Positions 1-7,784 of a stretch of 64,000 bases of DNA are shown in pieces. Within the stretch, counting starts at the first letter, position 1; every line of letters starts with the position of its first letter. A program made the translations under genes and the position numbers. The notes beneath the pieces are model-generated. The model was not told where the DNA came from, did no database searches, and saw nothing but the letters and a program-made list of their open reading frames with translations. The stretch lies in assembly GCA_050246475.1 (NCBI GenBank), contig JBFWVZ010000001.1, forward strand, positions 124,001 through 188,000, read 5' to 3'. The DNA is from CADEEL01 sp050246475. Lineage in GTDB: Bacteria > Pseudomonadota > Alphaproteobacteria > Caulobacterales > Aquidulcibacteraceae.

Positions 1-726
1 GTCGATGGTGCGCCCGTCCAGGCGAGCGGGCGTGCCGGTCTTGAGGCGGCCCAAGGCGAAGCCCAGGCCGTAGAGGCGCTCGGAGAGCCCCAGCGCCGGG
101 GCCTCGCCCACGCGGCCCGCCGGGATGCGTTTGGCGCCGATATGGATGACGCCCTTCAGGAACGTGCCGGTGGTGAGGACAATGCGGGGAGCCAGGTACT
201 CCTCGCCAGTCGCAGTCCGGACACCAACCACCTCTTCCGTCATCCCGGAGCGCCGCGGCATCCGGGACCCAGCGGCCACCGATCCGTCGTTGGCCGCTGG
301 GTCCCGGATCTCGCTCCGCTCGCCCGGGATGACGGTGGTGATTAGGTCTTCGACGGCGGCAGCCAGGACGGTGAGGTGCGCCTGGTCGGCCAGGGCGGCC
401 TGCATGGCTTGGCGGTAGAGCTTGCGGTCGGACTGGGCGCGGGGGCCGCGGACGGCGGGGCCTTTCGAGCGATTGAGCAAGCGGAACTGGATGCCGGCGG
501 CGTCGGCCACCTTCCCCATCAGGCCGTCCAGCGCGTCGATCTCGCGAACCAGATGGCCCTTGCCCAACCCGCCGACGGCGGGGTTGCAGCTCATCTCCCC
601 GATGGTCTCGATCTTGTGGGTGAGGAGCAGCGTGCGCGCACCCAGACGCGCGGAAGCGGCCGCGGCTTCGCAGCCGGCGTGGCCGCCGCCGATGACGATG
701 ACGTCGAAGGATCGAGCGCGTGACAT
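1..726 (-). CDS. mnmG: tRNA uridine-5-carboxymethylaminomethyl modification enzyme MnmG, 5' part (cut by window edge)
   Basis: FAD-binding subunit that acts with the GTPase MnmE to modify wobble U34 of certain tRNAs. The visible 242 codons read without interruption. The start MSRARSFDVIVIGGGHAGCE gives the dinucleotide-binding GGGHAGCEAA motif, followed by the family blocks MSCNPAVGGLGKGHLV, KGPAVRGPRAQ and KTGTPARLDGRTID. I chose the ATG at 726 because it leaves the usual short leader; an in-frame ATG at 741 is the alternative. Odd feature: between the family sequence VEDLI and VGVRT lie about 32 extra residues (roughly 131-163) encoded by a palindromic repeat. The protein continues off the left edge. 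In many alphaproteobacteria rsmG-parA-parB follow it, which would lie outside this window. Confidence 0.97.
   Translation of the reverse strand, partial: MSRARSFDVIVIGGGHAGCEAAAASARLGARTLLLTHKIETIGEMSCNPAVGGLGKGHLVREIDALDGLMGKVADAAGIQFRLLNRSKGPAVRGPRAQSDRKLYRQAMQAALADQAHLTVLAAAVEDLITTVIPGERSEIRDPAANDGSVAAGSRMPRRSGMTEEVVGVRTATGEEYLAPRIVLTTGTFLKGVIHIGAKRIPAGRVGEAPALGLSERLYGLGFALGRLKTGTPARLDGRTID
239..333. repeat. Palindromic repeat element, copy 1, inside the mnmG reading frame
   Basis: A 95-base element bounded by GTCATCCCGG on the left and CCGGGATGAC on the right, with further complementary inner arms (GGGACCCAGCGGCCA against TGGCCGCTGGGTCCC). It matches copy 2 (800-890) in its ends and in the segment TCGCTCGCCCGG. 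On the mnmG strand it is open and encodes residues including PGERSEIRDPAA and AAGSRMPRRSGM. It sits exactly at a point where other MnmG proteins have only a short linker. Similar GTCATCCCGGGCGAGCG-type palindromes are widespread between genes in alphaproteobacteria. Confidence 0.85.
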
Positions 727-799
727 TGGGGCGGGCGTCATAGCGGAAATGGAGCGCGGCGTCATGGTATGGCGCCGGGCGCTACTCGAGCTTCACTGC

Positions 800-890
800 G
801 TCATTCCGGACGCGCCGGAGGCGCGATCCGGAACCTAGTCGGTAGTTCGGCATCTGGGTTCCGGGTCTCGCTTCGCTCGCCCGGAATGAC
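800..890. repeat. Palindromic repeat element, copy 2, intergenic
   Basis: A 91-base element with ends GTCATTCCGG and CCGGAATGAC and inner arms CCGGAACC / GGTTCCGG. It also holds a small perfect hairpin, CGCGCC-GGA-GGCGCG. It lies in the 351-base gap between the mnmG start and the mnmE stop. A transcript of either strand could fold into a long hairpin, so it might act as an RNA processing or termination structure, but there is no T-run typical of an intrinsic terminator. Apart from this repeat and two parS-like sites, I see nothing else in the 727-1077 gap. Confidence 0.85.
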
Positions 891-952
891 GGCGAGAAAC
901 ACGATCGTCTTCTCGAACCACATGCGCGATGCGCGCGAAGATTCGCGCAAGA

Positions 953-968
953 CGTTCCACGTGAATCA
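953..968. promoter_or_regulatory. parS-like ParB-binding site 1
   Basis: The sequence CGTTCCACGTGAATCA is centred on CACGTG and resembles the general bacterial parS palindrome TGTTTCACGTGAAACA (TGTTCCACGTGGAACA in Bacillus). The left arm matches the Bacillus form except for its first base; the right arm has one internal mismatch. It lies between mnmG and mnmE, a usual place for the alphaproteobacterial centromere next to parAB. Confidence 0.7.
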
Positions 969-1011
969 TCGGCGATGACTCGCGTGCGCGAGTGGTTGAT
1001 TCCGATTCATC

Positions 1012-1027
1012 TGTTTCGCGTGAAACC
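1012..1027. promoter_or_regulatory. parS-like ParB-binding site 2
   Basis: TGTTTCGCGTGAAACC matches 14 of 16 bases of TGTTTCACGTGAAACA. It is nearly symmetric, with GTTTC and GAAAC arms. It lies 59 bases (centre to centre) from site 1, in the same intergenic gap. Confidence 0.78.
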
Positions 1028-1077
1028 GGCGAAGTGAATCGTGTTCGTGCGCGAAGGACTCATCCGTCCCTTGGCGC

Positions 1078-2421
1078 TCATTTGCCGATGCAGAAGCGCG
1101 CGAAAATTTCGTCGAGCAGTTCCTCGACATCGATGCGTCCCGTCATGCGCCCAAGCGCGCGCGCCGCTATGCGCAGATCTTCCGCGGCGAGTTCGGCGCC
1201 GGCGTCGAGCGACGCGCTTGCGCGCAAGAGCGCATCGTAAGCCTCCTCGATCAGCGCACGATGACGCGCGCGTGTGATGGGCGCGCTTTCGTTTGAGTCC
1301 AATGCATCGCGCACGCGCGATGCGATCCGTTCAAGCAGATCAGCGATTCCAGCGCCCGTCTTCGCGCTGACGCGCAGCGCATCGAATGCGTGTGCGTGCG
1401 CCGATGCGATCGCATCATCGCTCACCGCGCTCACGTCGCTTTTCGAGAAGACGACGATGTCGTTGGCGATGAGCGCATCGGGCCAACGCGTTTCACGTGA
1501 ATCATCGACAGCGATGCGCAAGTCCGCGTCGCGCGCGCGTTCGAGTGCGCGACGCACGCCTTCGGCTTCGATCGCATCGGCGGCTTCGCGCAAGCCGGCC
1601 GTATCCGCGATCCAAACGGGGAAGCCAGCGAGCACGATGCGCGCTTCAACGATATCGCGCGTCGTGCCTGGAATGTCAGAGACGATCGCGGCTTCACGTT
1701 GAACGAGCGCATTGAGGAGCGAAGACTTGCCCGCGTTCGGCGCGCCGATGATGGCGACGCGAAAGCCTTCCCGCACGCGTTCGCCGCGGTGGGCGTCATC
1801 GAGGAAGGATGCGAGATCAGTCGCGAGCGCGGCGATGCGCGGGCGCGCCGATTGCGCCAACGCGCCGGGCAAATCCTCATCCGGAAAATCGATCTCGGCT
1901 TCGCAAAGCGCCATGACCGCGACGAGCTCGGCGCGCCAGGCCTCAATGCGTTTCTCCAGCGCGCCCTCGAATTGGCGGAGCGCTTGTTTGCGTTGGCCCT
2001 CGGTCTCGGCGTCGACGAGATCGGCGATCGCCTCGGCCTGGGTGAGGTCGAGTTTGCCGTGCTCGAAGGCGCGGCGGGTGAATTCCCCCGGTTCGGCCAG
2101 GCGCACGCCGGGCAGCACGAGGAGTGCGCGGATCAGGGCCGCGACGACGGCGGGGCCGCCGTGACCGTGGAGTTCCGCGACGTCCTCGCCGGTGAACGAG
2201 TGCGGGCCAGGGAGCCAGAGCGCGTAGCCGCGATCGATGAGCTCACCCGATGTGGGATGGCGGAAATCTCTGAGCGTGACGCGCCGCGGTTCGAGATCGC
2301 CGCCGGCGACCGCTCGCAGCGCTTCACGTGCGGCGGGACCCGACACGCGCACGACCGCGACGCCGGCGCGCCCGGCGCCGGTGGCCAGCGCGGCGATCGT
2401 CTCTCTAGGCAGCGGCGGCAA
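1078..2421 (-). CDS. mnmE: tRNA modification GTPase MnmE
   Basis: Partner of MnmG in wobble-uridine modification. The N-terminal tetrahydrofolate-binding domain (about 1-120, with ALATGAGRAGVAVVRVSGP) is followed by helical segments flanking a Ras-like G domain: P-loop GAPNAGKSSLLN, switch GTTRD, DTAGLRE. The C-terminus is the diagnostic FCIGK. The 447 aa match the family. The reading frame begins with TTG immediately after the TGA of the upstream DUF6489 gene, and no ATG lies nearby, so a TTG start and translational coupling are likely. A parS-like site lies within its codons around residue 306. Confidence 0.97.
   Translation of the reverse strand: MPPLPRETIAALATGAGRAGVAVVRVSGPAAREALRAVAGGDLEPRRVTLRDFRHPTSGELIDRGYALWLPGPHSFTGEDVAELHGHGGPAVVAALIRALLVLPGVRLAEPGEFTRRAFEHGKLDLTQAEAIADLVDAETEGQRKQALRQFEGALEKRIEAWRAELVAVMALCEAEIDFPDEDLPGALAQSARPRIAALATDLASFLDDAHRGERVREGFRVAIIGAPNAGKSSLLNALVQREAAIVSDIPGTTRDIVEARIVLAGFPVWIADTAGLREAADAIEAEGVRRALERARDADLRIAVDDSRETRWPDALIANDIVVFSKSDVSAVSDDAIASAHAHAFDALRVSAKTGAGIADLLERIASRVRDALDSNESAPITRARHRALIEEAYDALLRASASLDAGAELAAEDLRIAARALGRMTGRIDVEELLDEIFARFCIGK
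1489..1504. promoter_or_regulatory. parS-like ParB-binding site 3, inside mnmE
   Basis: CGTTTCACGTGAATCA matches 14 of 16 bases of the parS consensus. It is embedded in the mnmE coding sequence, where it is read on the minus strand as the codons for DSRET. Its right flank (GTGAATCATCG) is the same as at site 1. parS sites inside coding sequence are well known in other bacteria. Confidence 0.72.
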
Positions 2422-2673
2422 TCACTCGCTCTTGCCGGCGCGCAGGGCGGCGGCCGTGCCCGTCGTCATCAGCTTCATGAAGGCGTCCTGCGCCTGGGTG
2501 CCGACGCTCATCCAGGACTGCATCATCGTATCGGGGCTCATCAGCGCGAGGTTCTTCTCCATGCGCTTACCCATCTCTTCGACCAGCTTCTCGTTGATCG
2601 GCGTGACATCGGGCAGGCCCATGAAGCGGCGCGCTTCCTCCGGCGAGCATTCGACATTGACCGTGAACTTCAT
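2422..2673 (-). CDS. DUF6489 family protein, function unknown
   Basis: An 83-residue protein starting MKFTVNVECSPEEARRFMGL, recognised as the small alphaproteobacterial family DUF6489. It is predicted to be mostly helical, with acidic and basic residues mixed and no signal peptide or membrane segment. Its stop codon abuts the mnmE start, so the two are cotranscribed and probably translationally coupled. The motif SPEEARRFMGLPDV and a phasin-like character (MQSWMSVGTQAQDAFMKLM) suggest an amphipathic helix, but I assign no function. It diverges from the dienelactone hydrolase gene across about 70 bases. Confidence 0.8.
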   Translation of the reverse strand: MKFTVNVECSPEEARRFMGLPDVTPINEKLVEEMGKRMEKNLALMSPDTMMQSWMSVGTQAQDAFMKLMTTGTAAALRAGKSE

Positions 2674-2745
2674 GGGGCTAACTCCAGCCGTCGCCGAGGC
2701 GTGATCGGCGCATTATAGACCGGGCGCAAGGTGAGGGAGAGCCGC

Positions 2746-3450
2746 ATGGGCGAATGGGTGGAAGTCCAAGGCAAGGATGGCGCTTTCCGCGCCTATGTGG
2801 CGCGCCCGGCGGGGCAACCCAAAGCAGCCGTGGTGGCGATCCAGGAAATCTTCGGCGTCAACGCGGTCATGCGCGGGAAGGCCGATTGGCTGGCCAGCGA
2901 AGGTTTCCTCGCGATCAGCCCCGATCTCTTCTGGCGGCTCGAGCCCAATGTGGACATCACCGATCAGAGCGAAGCGGAGTGGAAGAAGGCGTTCGATCTG
3001 ATGACGCGCTTTCAGCAAGCGCAGGGCTCGATCAAAGGCATCGAGGACATTCAGGCGACGATCGACCATGTGCGCGGGATGACCGGCGGCGGGAAGGTGG
3101 GCGCCATCGGGTACTGCCTCGGCGGGTTCCTGGCTTACCTCACCGCGTGCAAAACGAACGCGGATGCGAGCGTTGCGTATTACGGCGTGTCGATCGAGAC
3201 GCGGCTTGAGGATGCTGCAAACAGCACGACGCCGCTCATGCTGCACATCGCGGGGAAGGATCAGTTCGTGAAGCCGGAGGCGCAGCAGGCGATCATCGCC
3301 GGGCTCTCCGGCAAGCCCAATGTCGTCATCCATACCTACGCCGAACAGGACCATGCGTTCACGCGGCCCGGCGGCGCGCACTACGACGCGGAGGCCGCCA
3401 AGCTCGCGGACGGGCGCACCATCGCGTTCCTGAGGGAGAAGCTGGCGTGA
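2746..3450 (+). CDS. Dienelactone hydrolase family protein (cytoplasmic)
   Basis: Alpha/beta hydrolase of the carboxymethylenebutenolidase family. The early motif VVAIQEIFGVN carries the glutamate that primes the cysteine nucleophile. The nucleophile itself is in GYCLGG, the aspartate in GKDQF and the histidine in EQDHAF, so the Cys-Asp-His triad is complete. At 234 aa it is of normal length with no signal peptide. I chose the ATG at 2746, just after a GGGAGA Shine-Dalgarno; a GTG at 2731 is in frame. Its natural substrate cannot be told from sequence, and members often act on lactones or esters outside aromatic degradation. Its last four bases overlap the next gene. Confidence 0.9.
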   Translation: MGEWVEVQGKDGAFRAYVARPAGQPKAAVVAIQEIFGVNAVMRGKADWLASEGFLAISPDLFWRLEPNVDITDQSEAEWKKAFDLMTRFQQAQGSIKGIEDIQATIDHVRGMTGGGKVGAIGYCLGGFLAYLTACKTNADASVAYYGVSIETRLEDAANSTTPLMLHIAGKDQFVKPEAQQAIIAGLSGKPNVVIHTYAEQDHAFTRPGGAHYDAEAAKLADGRTIAFLREKLA

Positions 3451-4373
3451 GGATCGCGGGCGCCGCGCTGGCGGCGCTTTTCCTTTTTGGGTGCGAGCAA
3501 ATCACGGCGCCGGAGGCTGAAGCGCCCGGCGCGCAGAGCGCGGCCATCGCGCCGCCGGTGCTCTCGGAATTTTTCGATTGCCTGCGGCGGGAGAACGCGG
3601 CGGTCGTCGCGGCGCATCGCGGGGGGCCTACGCGGGGCTACCCGGAAAACGCGATGGCGACCTTCGCGCGCACGCTTGGGCGTGTCCCGGCGCTCCTCGA
3701 GATCGACGTGGGGCAATTGCGCGACGGCACGCTCGTGCTCATGCACGACGACGATGTTTCGCGCACGACCAACGGGTCGGGCCGGTTGGACGAGATGAAC
3801 CTCGAAGCGTTCCGCGCGCTGCGCCTGCGCAACTCGCGGGACGGGGAAGGGCCGGCGACGCTTCAGGAAGCGCTCGATTGGGCCGACGGGCGCACGGTGC
3901 TCGAACTCGACATCAAGGAGGGCGTGCCGTTCGAAGCCGTCGTCGAGGCGGTGCAGCGCGCAGTGGCGACGGAGCGCGTGATCGTCATCGTCTATTCGAC
4001 GGGCGCGGCGATCCGGCTGCATCGGCTTGAGCCAGACCTGATGATCTCGGTGCCGATCGACGAAGCGGGCGATCTCGACCGCTTGCGGCGGGTCGGTGTG
4101 CCGCTCGACCGCGTGCTCGCGTGGACGGGCACGCAGGCGCGCGACGGGGCGCTCTATGAGACGCTGCGCGCGCGGGGCGTCGAGGTGATTTACGGCGCGC
4201 TTGGCGGCGCGGATTCCTTCGACGAACGCGCGGCGCGCGGCGCGGAAGATTATGGATCGCTGCTGCGCGAGGGCGTGACGCTTATCGCGACCGACGAACC
4301 GGAGGCCGCCTATCGCGGGCTCGATCAAGCCGACGGCGAAGGCTGGGCGGCGGAAAGGTGCTTACGCGAATGA
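3447..4373 (+). CDS. Glycerophosphodiester phosphodiesterase, predicted lipoprotein
   Basis: GDPD-family enzyme that cleaves glycerophosphodiesters to glycerol-3-phosphate and an alcohol. Catalytic features: HRGG with the PEN motif, EIDVGQL and the LMHDDDVSRTTNGSG block typical of the family, then ELDIKEG. The N-terminus MRIAGAALAALFLFGC ends in a lipobox cysteine, which predicts a membrane-anchored periplasmic enzyme. It starts with GTG overlapping the previous stop (GTGA), and its own TGA overlaps the next ATG, so three genes form a tightly coupled run. At 308 aa it is of normal size. It probably recovers phospholipid head groups at the cell envelope. Confidence 0.9.
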   Translation: MRIAGAALAALFLFGCEQITAPEAEAPGAQSAAIAPPVLSEFFDCLRRENAAVVAAHRGGPTRGYPENAMATFARTLGRVPALLEIDVGQLRDGTLVLMHDDDVSRTTNGSGRLDEMNLEAFRALRLRNSRDGEGPATLQEALDWADGRTVLELDIKEGVPFEAVVEAVQRAVATERVIVIVYSTGAAIRLHRLEPDLMISVPIDEAGDLDRLRRVGVPLDRVLAWTGTQARDGALYETLRARGVEVIYGALGGADSFDERAARGAEDYGSLLREGVTLIATDEPEAAYRGLDQADGEGWAAERCLRE

Positions 4374-5341
4374 AGGCCATACGCTTCGAGAGGACGGGCG
4401 GACCGGAGGTGATGACGCTCGCCGACGTGGACATACCCGAACCTGGGCCCGGCGAGATCCGCGTGCGCGCCGCCGCGATCGGGGTCAACTTCATCGATAC
4501 GTATCACCGCACCGGGCTCTACCCGATGGCGCTGCCAAGCGGCTTGGGTTTGGAGGCCGCGGGCGTCGTCGATGCGGTCGGCGCGGGCGTCACGCGATTC
4601 AAGGAAGGCGATCGCGCGGGCTATTGCTCGGGGCCCGCCGGCGCCTACGCGGAAGCGCATTGCGTGCCAGCGGCGCGCGCTGTGACAATTCCATCCGGCG
4701 TGAGCGACGCGATAGCCGCGGCGTCGATGCTCAAGGGGATGACGGCGCGTTATCTCTTGCGCAAGACGTTTCCCGTGCAACCGCAACAGGTTGCGGTCAT
4801 TCACGCGGCGGCCGGCGGCGTTGGGCAGATCGCGGTGCAATGGGCGAAGCATCTCGGCGCCGTGGTGATCGCGGTCGTCGGCTCGGATGACAAAGCCGCG
4901 ATCGCGCGCGAACTGGGCGCGCAGCATGTGATCGTTTCTTCGCGCGAGGACATCGCGGCGCGCGTGCGCGAGATCACCAACGGGGAGGGCGCGCACGTCG
5001 TCTACGATGCGGTGGGCAAGGATACGTTCGAGGCCTCGCTCAATTCGCTGCGCCCGCTCGGGATGTTTGTGAGCTTCGGGAATGCGTCGGGGCCGGTGGC
5101 GCCGTTCAGCCCGCTTGTGCTCTCGCAAAAGGGCTCGCTCTTCTTCACGCGCCCGACGCTCTTCCATTACACGGCGACGCCCGAAGCGCTGCAGGAGACG
5201 GCGGACGATCTCTTCGGCGTCATCGCATCGGGCGCGGTGAAGGTGGCCGAGCCGAAGGCCTACAAGCTCGCGGACGCGCAGCAGGCGCATCGCGATCTGG
5301 AAGGGCGCAAGACGACCGGGAGTTTGGTGCTGACGCCTTAG
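4370..5341 (+). CDS. NADPH:quinone oxidoreductase (zeta-crystallin type)
   Basis: Zinc-free medium-chain dehydrogenase/reductase. N-terminal GroES-like domain starting MKAIRFERTGGPEVM, with the family stretch VGVNFIDTYHRTGLYP near residue 45. The NADPH-binding Rossmann motif HAAAGGVGQIAVQWAK is at about 145-160, and the conserved NSLRPLGMFVSFGNASGP follows. The 323 aa match E. coli Qor. I chose the ATG that overlaps the preceding stop (ATGA); an upstream GTG at 4358 adds four residues. It probably reduces quinones or enones with NADPH. Its stop overlaps that of the convergent gene by four bases. Confidence 0.93.
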   Translation: MKAIRFERTGGPEVMTLADVDIPEPGPGEIRVRAAAIGVNFIDTYHRTGLYPMALPSGLGLEAAGVVDAVGAGVTRFKEGDRAGYCSGPAGAYAEAHCVPAARAVTIPSGVSDAIAAASMLKGMTARYLLRKTFPVQPQQVAVIHAAAGGVGQIAVQWAKHLGAVVIAVVGSDDKAAIARELGAQHVIVSSREDIAARVREITNGEGAHVVYDAVGKDTFEASLNSLRPLGMFVSFGNASGPVAPFSPLVLSQKGSLFFTRPTLFHYTATPEALQETADDLFGVIASGAVKVAEPKAYKLADAQQAHRDLEGRKTTGSLVLTP

Positions 5342-6258
5342 CTTGCTGGCGCGACGACGATCAGAAGCGGGCGGTGATCGGAGCCGATGCCGGGGCCGAC
5401 GCGGCAAGAGACGACGCCCAAACCCTCGCCGACGAATGCATGATCGATCGGCAGACCAAAGATCGGATCGGGCGATCGCCAGGTCGAGGCGAAGGGGGCG
5501 CCGCAGCGCGCGCGGCGCAAGCCCGTTCGTGTGATGTCGCTCAGAAGAGGGGACCAGGGCGTCGCGTTGAAATCGCCGAGCAGCAGGGCGGGGCGCTCGC
5601 CCGCACTCGCCGCGCGCGCGGCGGCCATGGAGACTGCACCGCGCTCCTCGGCGGCGCCGGGGCCAAGCGGCGGGCGCGGGTGCGCGGCGACGATGCGGAT
5701 GGCGGCGGTCTCGGCGAACACGACGGGCGAGTCGGCTCGCTCCGTCGCCGCTTCGCCTGTGCTCACGCACGGGGCGCGCGTTGCGATGAACGCGGTGAAG
5801 ACAGTTTGCGCGCCAAAGGTTGTGAAGCAGCGGAAGTCGGGGAACGCGCGGCGCACGGCGCGGGCGCCGTCGGGGGGCAATTCGGTGAGCGCCACGACGT
5901 CGGCGCGATGGACGCGGGCGAGCGCCGCGATGTGATCCAGCGCGCGCGGATCGCCCAAGAGGTTCGCCCAGATCGCGCGCGTTTCTTGCGCGCCTGGTTG
6001 CGCGGCGGGCGCCGAGGCAGAAAGGACAATCGCAATCGGCAGGGCGTTCAGCACGGCGAGCGCCGCGCCCGCGATGGCCGTTCGCTTCGCGCGCACGATG
6101 AGAGCGAAGACGGCCAGCCCAAAAGCGCCAGCCGCGAACTGGAAGCGGAAGTGGCTGAGGAGTTCGAACGGATCGGCCCAGCGCGCGAGGAACGCGGCGA
6201 GCGTCAGCGCGGCAAGCAAAGCGGCTGCCGCCGCGATCGCGACGCGCAGCGCCTGCAT
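5338..6258 (-). CDS. Endonuclease/exonuclease/phosphatase family membrane protein
   Basis: Two or three hydrophobic segments in the first 85 residues (AALLAALTLAAFLARW, then AAGAFGLAVFALIV and a third) precede an EEP-fold catalytic domain. Seen there are ALTELPPDG (metal-binding glutamate), AAHPRPP, LLGDFNATPWS and the terminal SDHRPL with the catalytic Asp-His pair. The layout resembles membrane EEP proteins of unknown substrate, so nuclease, lipid phosphatase or phosphodiesterase are all possible. It is separated from rho by only four bases and probably follows rho in the same transcript. Confidence 0.85.
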   Translation of the reverse strand: MQALRVAIAAAAALLAALTLAAFLARWADPFELLSHFRFQFAAGAFGLAVFALIVRAKRTAIAGAALAVLNALPIAIVLSASAPAAQPGAQETRAIWANLLGDPRALDHIAALARVHRADVVALTELPPDGARAVRRAFPDFRCFTTFGAQTVFTAFIATRAPCVSTGEAATERADSPVVFAETAAIRIVAAHPRPPLGPGAAEERGAVSMAAARAASAGERPALLLGDFNATPWSPLLSDITRTGLRRARCGAPFASTWRSPDPIFGLPIDHAFVGEGLGVVSCRVGPGIGSDHRPLLIVVAPAS

Positions 6259-6262
6259 GTGC

Positions 6263-7582
6263 TTACGTGTTCATGCTCTGGAAGAATTCGTCGTTGTTCT
6301 TGGTGCCGCGGAGCTTGTCCAACAGGAACTCGATCGCGTCCGTCGTGCCCATCGGCGCCAGGATGCGGCGGAGCACGTACATCTTCTGCATGTGCTCCTT
6401 GGGCGTGATCAGCTCCTCCTTCCGCGTGCCGGACTTCAGAATGTCCATCGCGGGGAAGACGCGCTTGTCGGCGACCTTGCGGTCCAGCACGATTTCCGAG
6501 TTACCCGTGCCCTTGAATTCTTCGAAGATGACTTCGTCCATCCGCGAGCCGGTGTCGATCAGCGAGGTGGAGATGATGGTCAAGGAGCCGCCTTCCTCGA
6601 TGTTGCGCGCCGCGCCGAAGAAGCGCTTCGGGCGCTGCAAGGCGTTGGCGTCCACACCACCCGTCAGCACCTTGCCGGAGGAGGGGACGACCGTGTTGTA
6701 GGCGCGGCCGAGGCGGGTGATGTTGTCGAGCAGGATGACGACGTCGTGGCCGTGCTCGACCAGGCGTTTGGCCTTTTCGATCACCATTTCGGCGACGGCG
6801 ACGTGGCGCGTGGCTGGCTCATCGAACGTCGAGGAGACGACCTCGCCGTTCACCGTGCGCTGCATATCGGTGACTTCTTCCGGGCGCTCATCGATCAGGA
6901 GAACGATGAGATAAACTTCCGGATGGTTGGCGGCGATGGCCTTCGCGATGTTCTGCAGAAGAATTGTTTTGCCGACGCGCGGGGGCGCGACGATCAAGCA
7001 GCGCTGACCCTTGCCGATGGGCGCCACGATATCGATCACGCGGCCGGAGCGATCTTTGAGCGTCGGGTCTTCGAGCTCCATCTTAAGGCGCTCATTGGGA
7101 TAGAGCGGCGTCAGATTGTCGAAGTGGACTTTGTGGCGGACGCGATCGGGATCCTCGAAATTGATCGCGGTGATCTTGGTCATCGCGAAATAGCGCTCGC
7201 CGTCCTTCGGGGCGCGGATCTGGCCCTCGACCGTGTCGCCGGTGCGCAGCCCTGATTTTCTGATCTGCTGCGGGGAAACGTAGATGTCGTCGGGCCCCGG
7301 CAGATAATTCGATTGCGGGCTGCGCAGGAACGCAAAACCGTCGGAGAGAATCTCAACGACGCCGCCGCCGCCGATTTCGACGCCGCGGTCGGCAAGCTCC
7401 TTCAGGATCGCGAACATCATGTCCTGCGAGCGGAGATTGTTCGCGTTCTCCACTTCGAGGCTTTCGGCCATCGCCAAAAGCTCCGCCGGCGGCTTGCGCT
7501 TCAATTCCTGGAGGGTGAGGGAGGTCATGCCTTCCGGCACGGGCGCGGGTGTGAGTTCGCTCACTGCGAGATCGTCGGCCAT
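6263..7582 (-). CDS. rho: Transcription termination factor Rho
   Basis: Hexameric RNA-dependent ATPase that ends transcription at unstructured C-rich RNA. Domains in order: N-terminal Rho_N helical segment (MTSLTLQELKRKPPAELL), cold-shock-like RNA-binding domain (GFAFLRSPQSNYLPGPDDIY), and the ATPase core with Walker A APPRVGKT and Walker B VILLDNITRLGRAYN. The C-terminal LTGGVDANALQRPKRFFGAA is the Q-loop/R-loop region. About 439 aa, slightly longer than E. coli Rho. ATG at 7582 is chosen; a TTG directly before it is in frame. Given how few intrinsic terminators fit in this window, Rho is probably important for ending transcription here. Confidence 0.98.
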   Translation of the reverse strand: MADDLAVSELTPAPVPEGMTSLTLQELKRKPPAELLAMAESLEVENANNLRSQDMMFAILKELADRGVEIGGGGVVEILSDGFAFLRSPQSNYLPGPDDIYVSPQQIRKSGLRTGDTVEGQIRAPKDGERYFAMTKITAINFEDPDRVRHKVHFDNLTPLYPNERLKMELEDPTLKDRSGRVIDIVAPIGKGQRCLIVAPPRVGKTILLQNIAKAIAANHPEVYLIVLLIDERPEEVTDMQRTVNGEVVSSTFDEPATRHVAVAEMVIEKAKRLVEHGHDVVILLDNITRLGRAYNTVVPSSGKVLTGGVDANALQRPKRFFGAARNIEEGGSLTIISTSLIDTGSRMDEVIFEEFKGTGNSEIVLDRKVADKRVFPAMDILKSGTRKEELITPKEHMQKMYVLRRILAPMGTTDAIEFLLDKLRGTKNNDEFFQSMNT

Positions 7583-7784
7583 CAATGTTCGCCTGGGATT
7601 GGTCCGGACGCAGCTCGGGCGTCAGCGGGACTTCAAGGTTAGAGAAGGATCGGCGGAGGAGAGAAGGGTGCCTTCGCGCCGCCGGCGCGTGCGCGGACGA
7701 GGCCCGCGCGAAGCAACAGGAAAGCAACATAAGAGGGCCGGGCCGTCAAGCCAAGGCTCTGAGATCGCTTATGGAACGGAGAGG

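Noticed and set aside
2321..2334. Fourth parS site within mnmE (GCTTCACGTGCGGC)
   Set aside because: Only one arm resembles parS; the right arm is too different.
1699..2718. 339-codon open frame antisense to mnmE
   Set aside because: It mirrors the mnmE codons, as is usual for GC-rich genes, and shows no recognisable protein family.
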